A stretch of DNA of 13,754 nucleotides from an uncultured Collinsella sp. Lineage in GTDB: Bacteria; Actinomycetota; Coriobacteriia; Coriobacteriales; Coriobacteriaceae. Shown piece after piece: positions 13,604-13,754 of this stretch; the stretch's first letter is position 1, and each line of letters begins with the position of its first letter. The stretch is taken from positions 1 through 13,754 of the forward strand of contig CABSMV010000048.1 in assembly GCA_902478935.1 (NCBI GenBank), in the 5' to 3' direction. The position numbers and the translations under genes are program-made. The notes under the pieces are model-generated. The model saw only the letters and a program-made list of their open reading frames with translations, was not told where the DNA came from and made no database searches.

Positions 13604-13754
13604 CCATTTGAGCCAATGGCCGAGCTTCAACAAGAACCTTAGACAACCCCGCCGCGGAGAACGGGGCCGCCGAGCCGCGAAGCGGCGAGCAACAACAACG
13701 GCTCGAACAAAGTGACGGCAGGGAGGGCTTCCGGGGCCGAGGGCGGGGGTTAAG
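13604..13754. other. GC-rich non-coding tail with short hairpins
   Basis: No start codon with a ribosome binding site or recognisable protein was found. Short inverted repeats occur: CCCCG/CGGGG (13647-13651 with 13662-13666), GCCGC-GAA-GCGGC inside 13674-13686, and CGAGCC/GGCTCG (13671-13676 with 13700-13705). The - strand stays open in one frame across this tail, but its composition is repetitive and it may be an extragenic repeat or the edge of a gene beyond the window. Confidence 0.35.

Overview
The window is GC-rich and densely coding. Nearly all genes lie on the + strand, start codons include GTG, and ribosome binding sites are strong (AAGGAGG type). Together with the gene content (paralogous LytS/LytTR sensor-regulator pairs, a UMF1-type transporter, a C39-like exported peptidase), this suggests a gut actinobacterium of the class Coriobacteriia, possibly Collinsella or a relative. 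That assignment is an inference from protein style; there is no rRNA or marker gene here to prove it.

Layout. (1) Positions 1-455 hold no gene. They contain a dense cluster of short palindromic and inverted repeats, including a 47-base near-perfect palindrome, that looks like REP or MITE-type extragenic DNA. (2) On the - strand, 456-1490 encodes a membrane-anchored C39-like cysteine peptidase. (3) After a 360-base non-coding stretch comes an APC-family amino-acid permease (1851-3302), then a metal-dependent amidohydrolase (3435-4712). Two perfect hairpins lie between them. (4) A rho-independent terminator is followed at once by a LytS-like histidine kinase (GTG start at 4831) and a LytTR response regulator (6252-6986). 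(5) Next are a cytosolic zinc-dependent phospholipase C-like protein (7079-8023), a palindromic intergenic repeat, and a UMF1/Atg22-like MFS transporter (8253-9512). (6) A second block consists of a family 2 glycosyltransferase (9684-10871) whose stop overlaps the start of a second LytS-like kinase (10868-12211), followed by a second LytTR regulator (12284-13000) and a strong terminator. (7) The last gene is a small YfcE-like metallophosphoesterase (13097-13564), followed by a hairpin terminator and a GC-rich non-coding tail.

How it may fit together. The permease and amidohydrolase look like an uptake-and-hydrolysis pair for an amidated, acylated or peptide-like amino-acid compound. The first kinase/regulator pair lies directly downstream and is a natural candidate controller. 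A sequence matching the LytTR-site consensus occurs both upstream of the permease and upstream of this kinase. The second kinase/regulator pair is clearly paralogous to the first and is translationally coupled to a glycosyltransferase, so it may control a surface-glycan function. Both sensors have only two membrane helices with almost no extracytoplasmic loop, followed by a GAF-like region. This suggests sensing in the membrane or cytosol. The two pairs are loosely comparable in genome logic to the paired BtsSR/YpdAB systems of E. coli, but no ligand can be read from the sequence.
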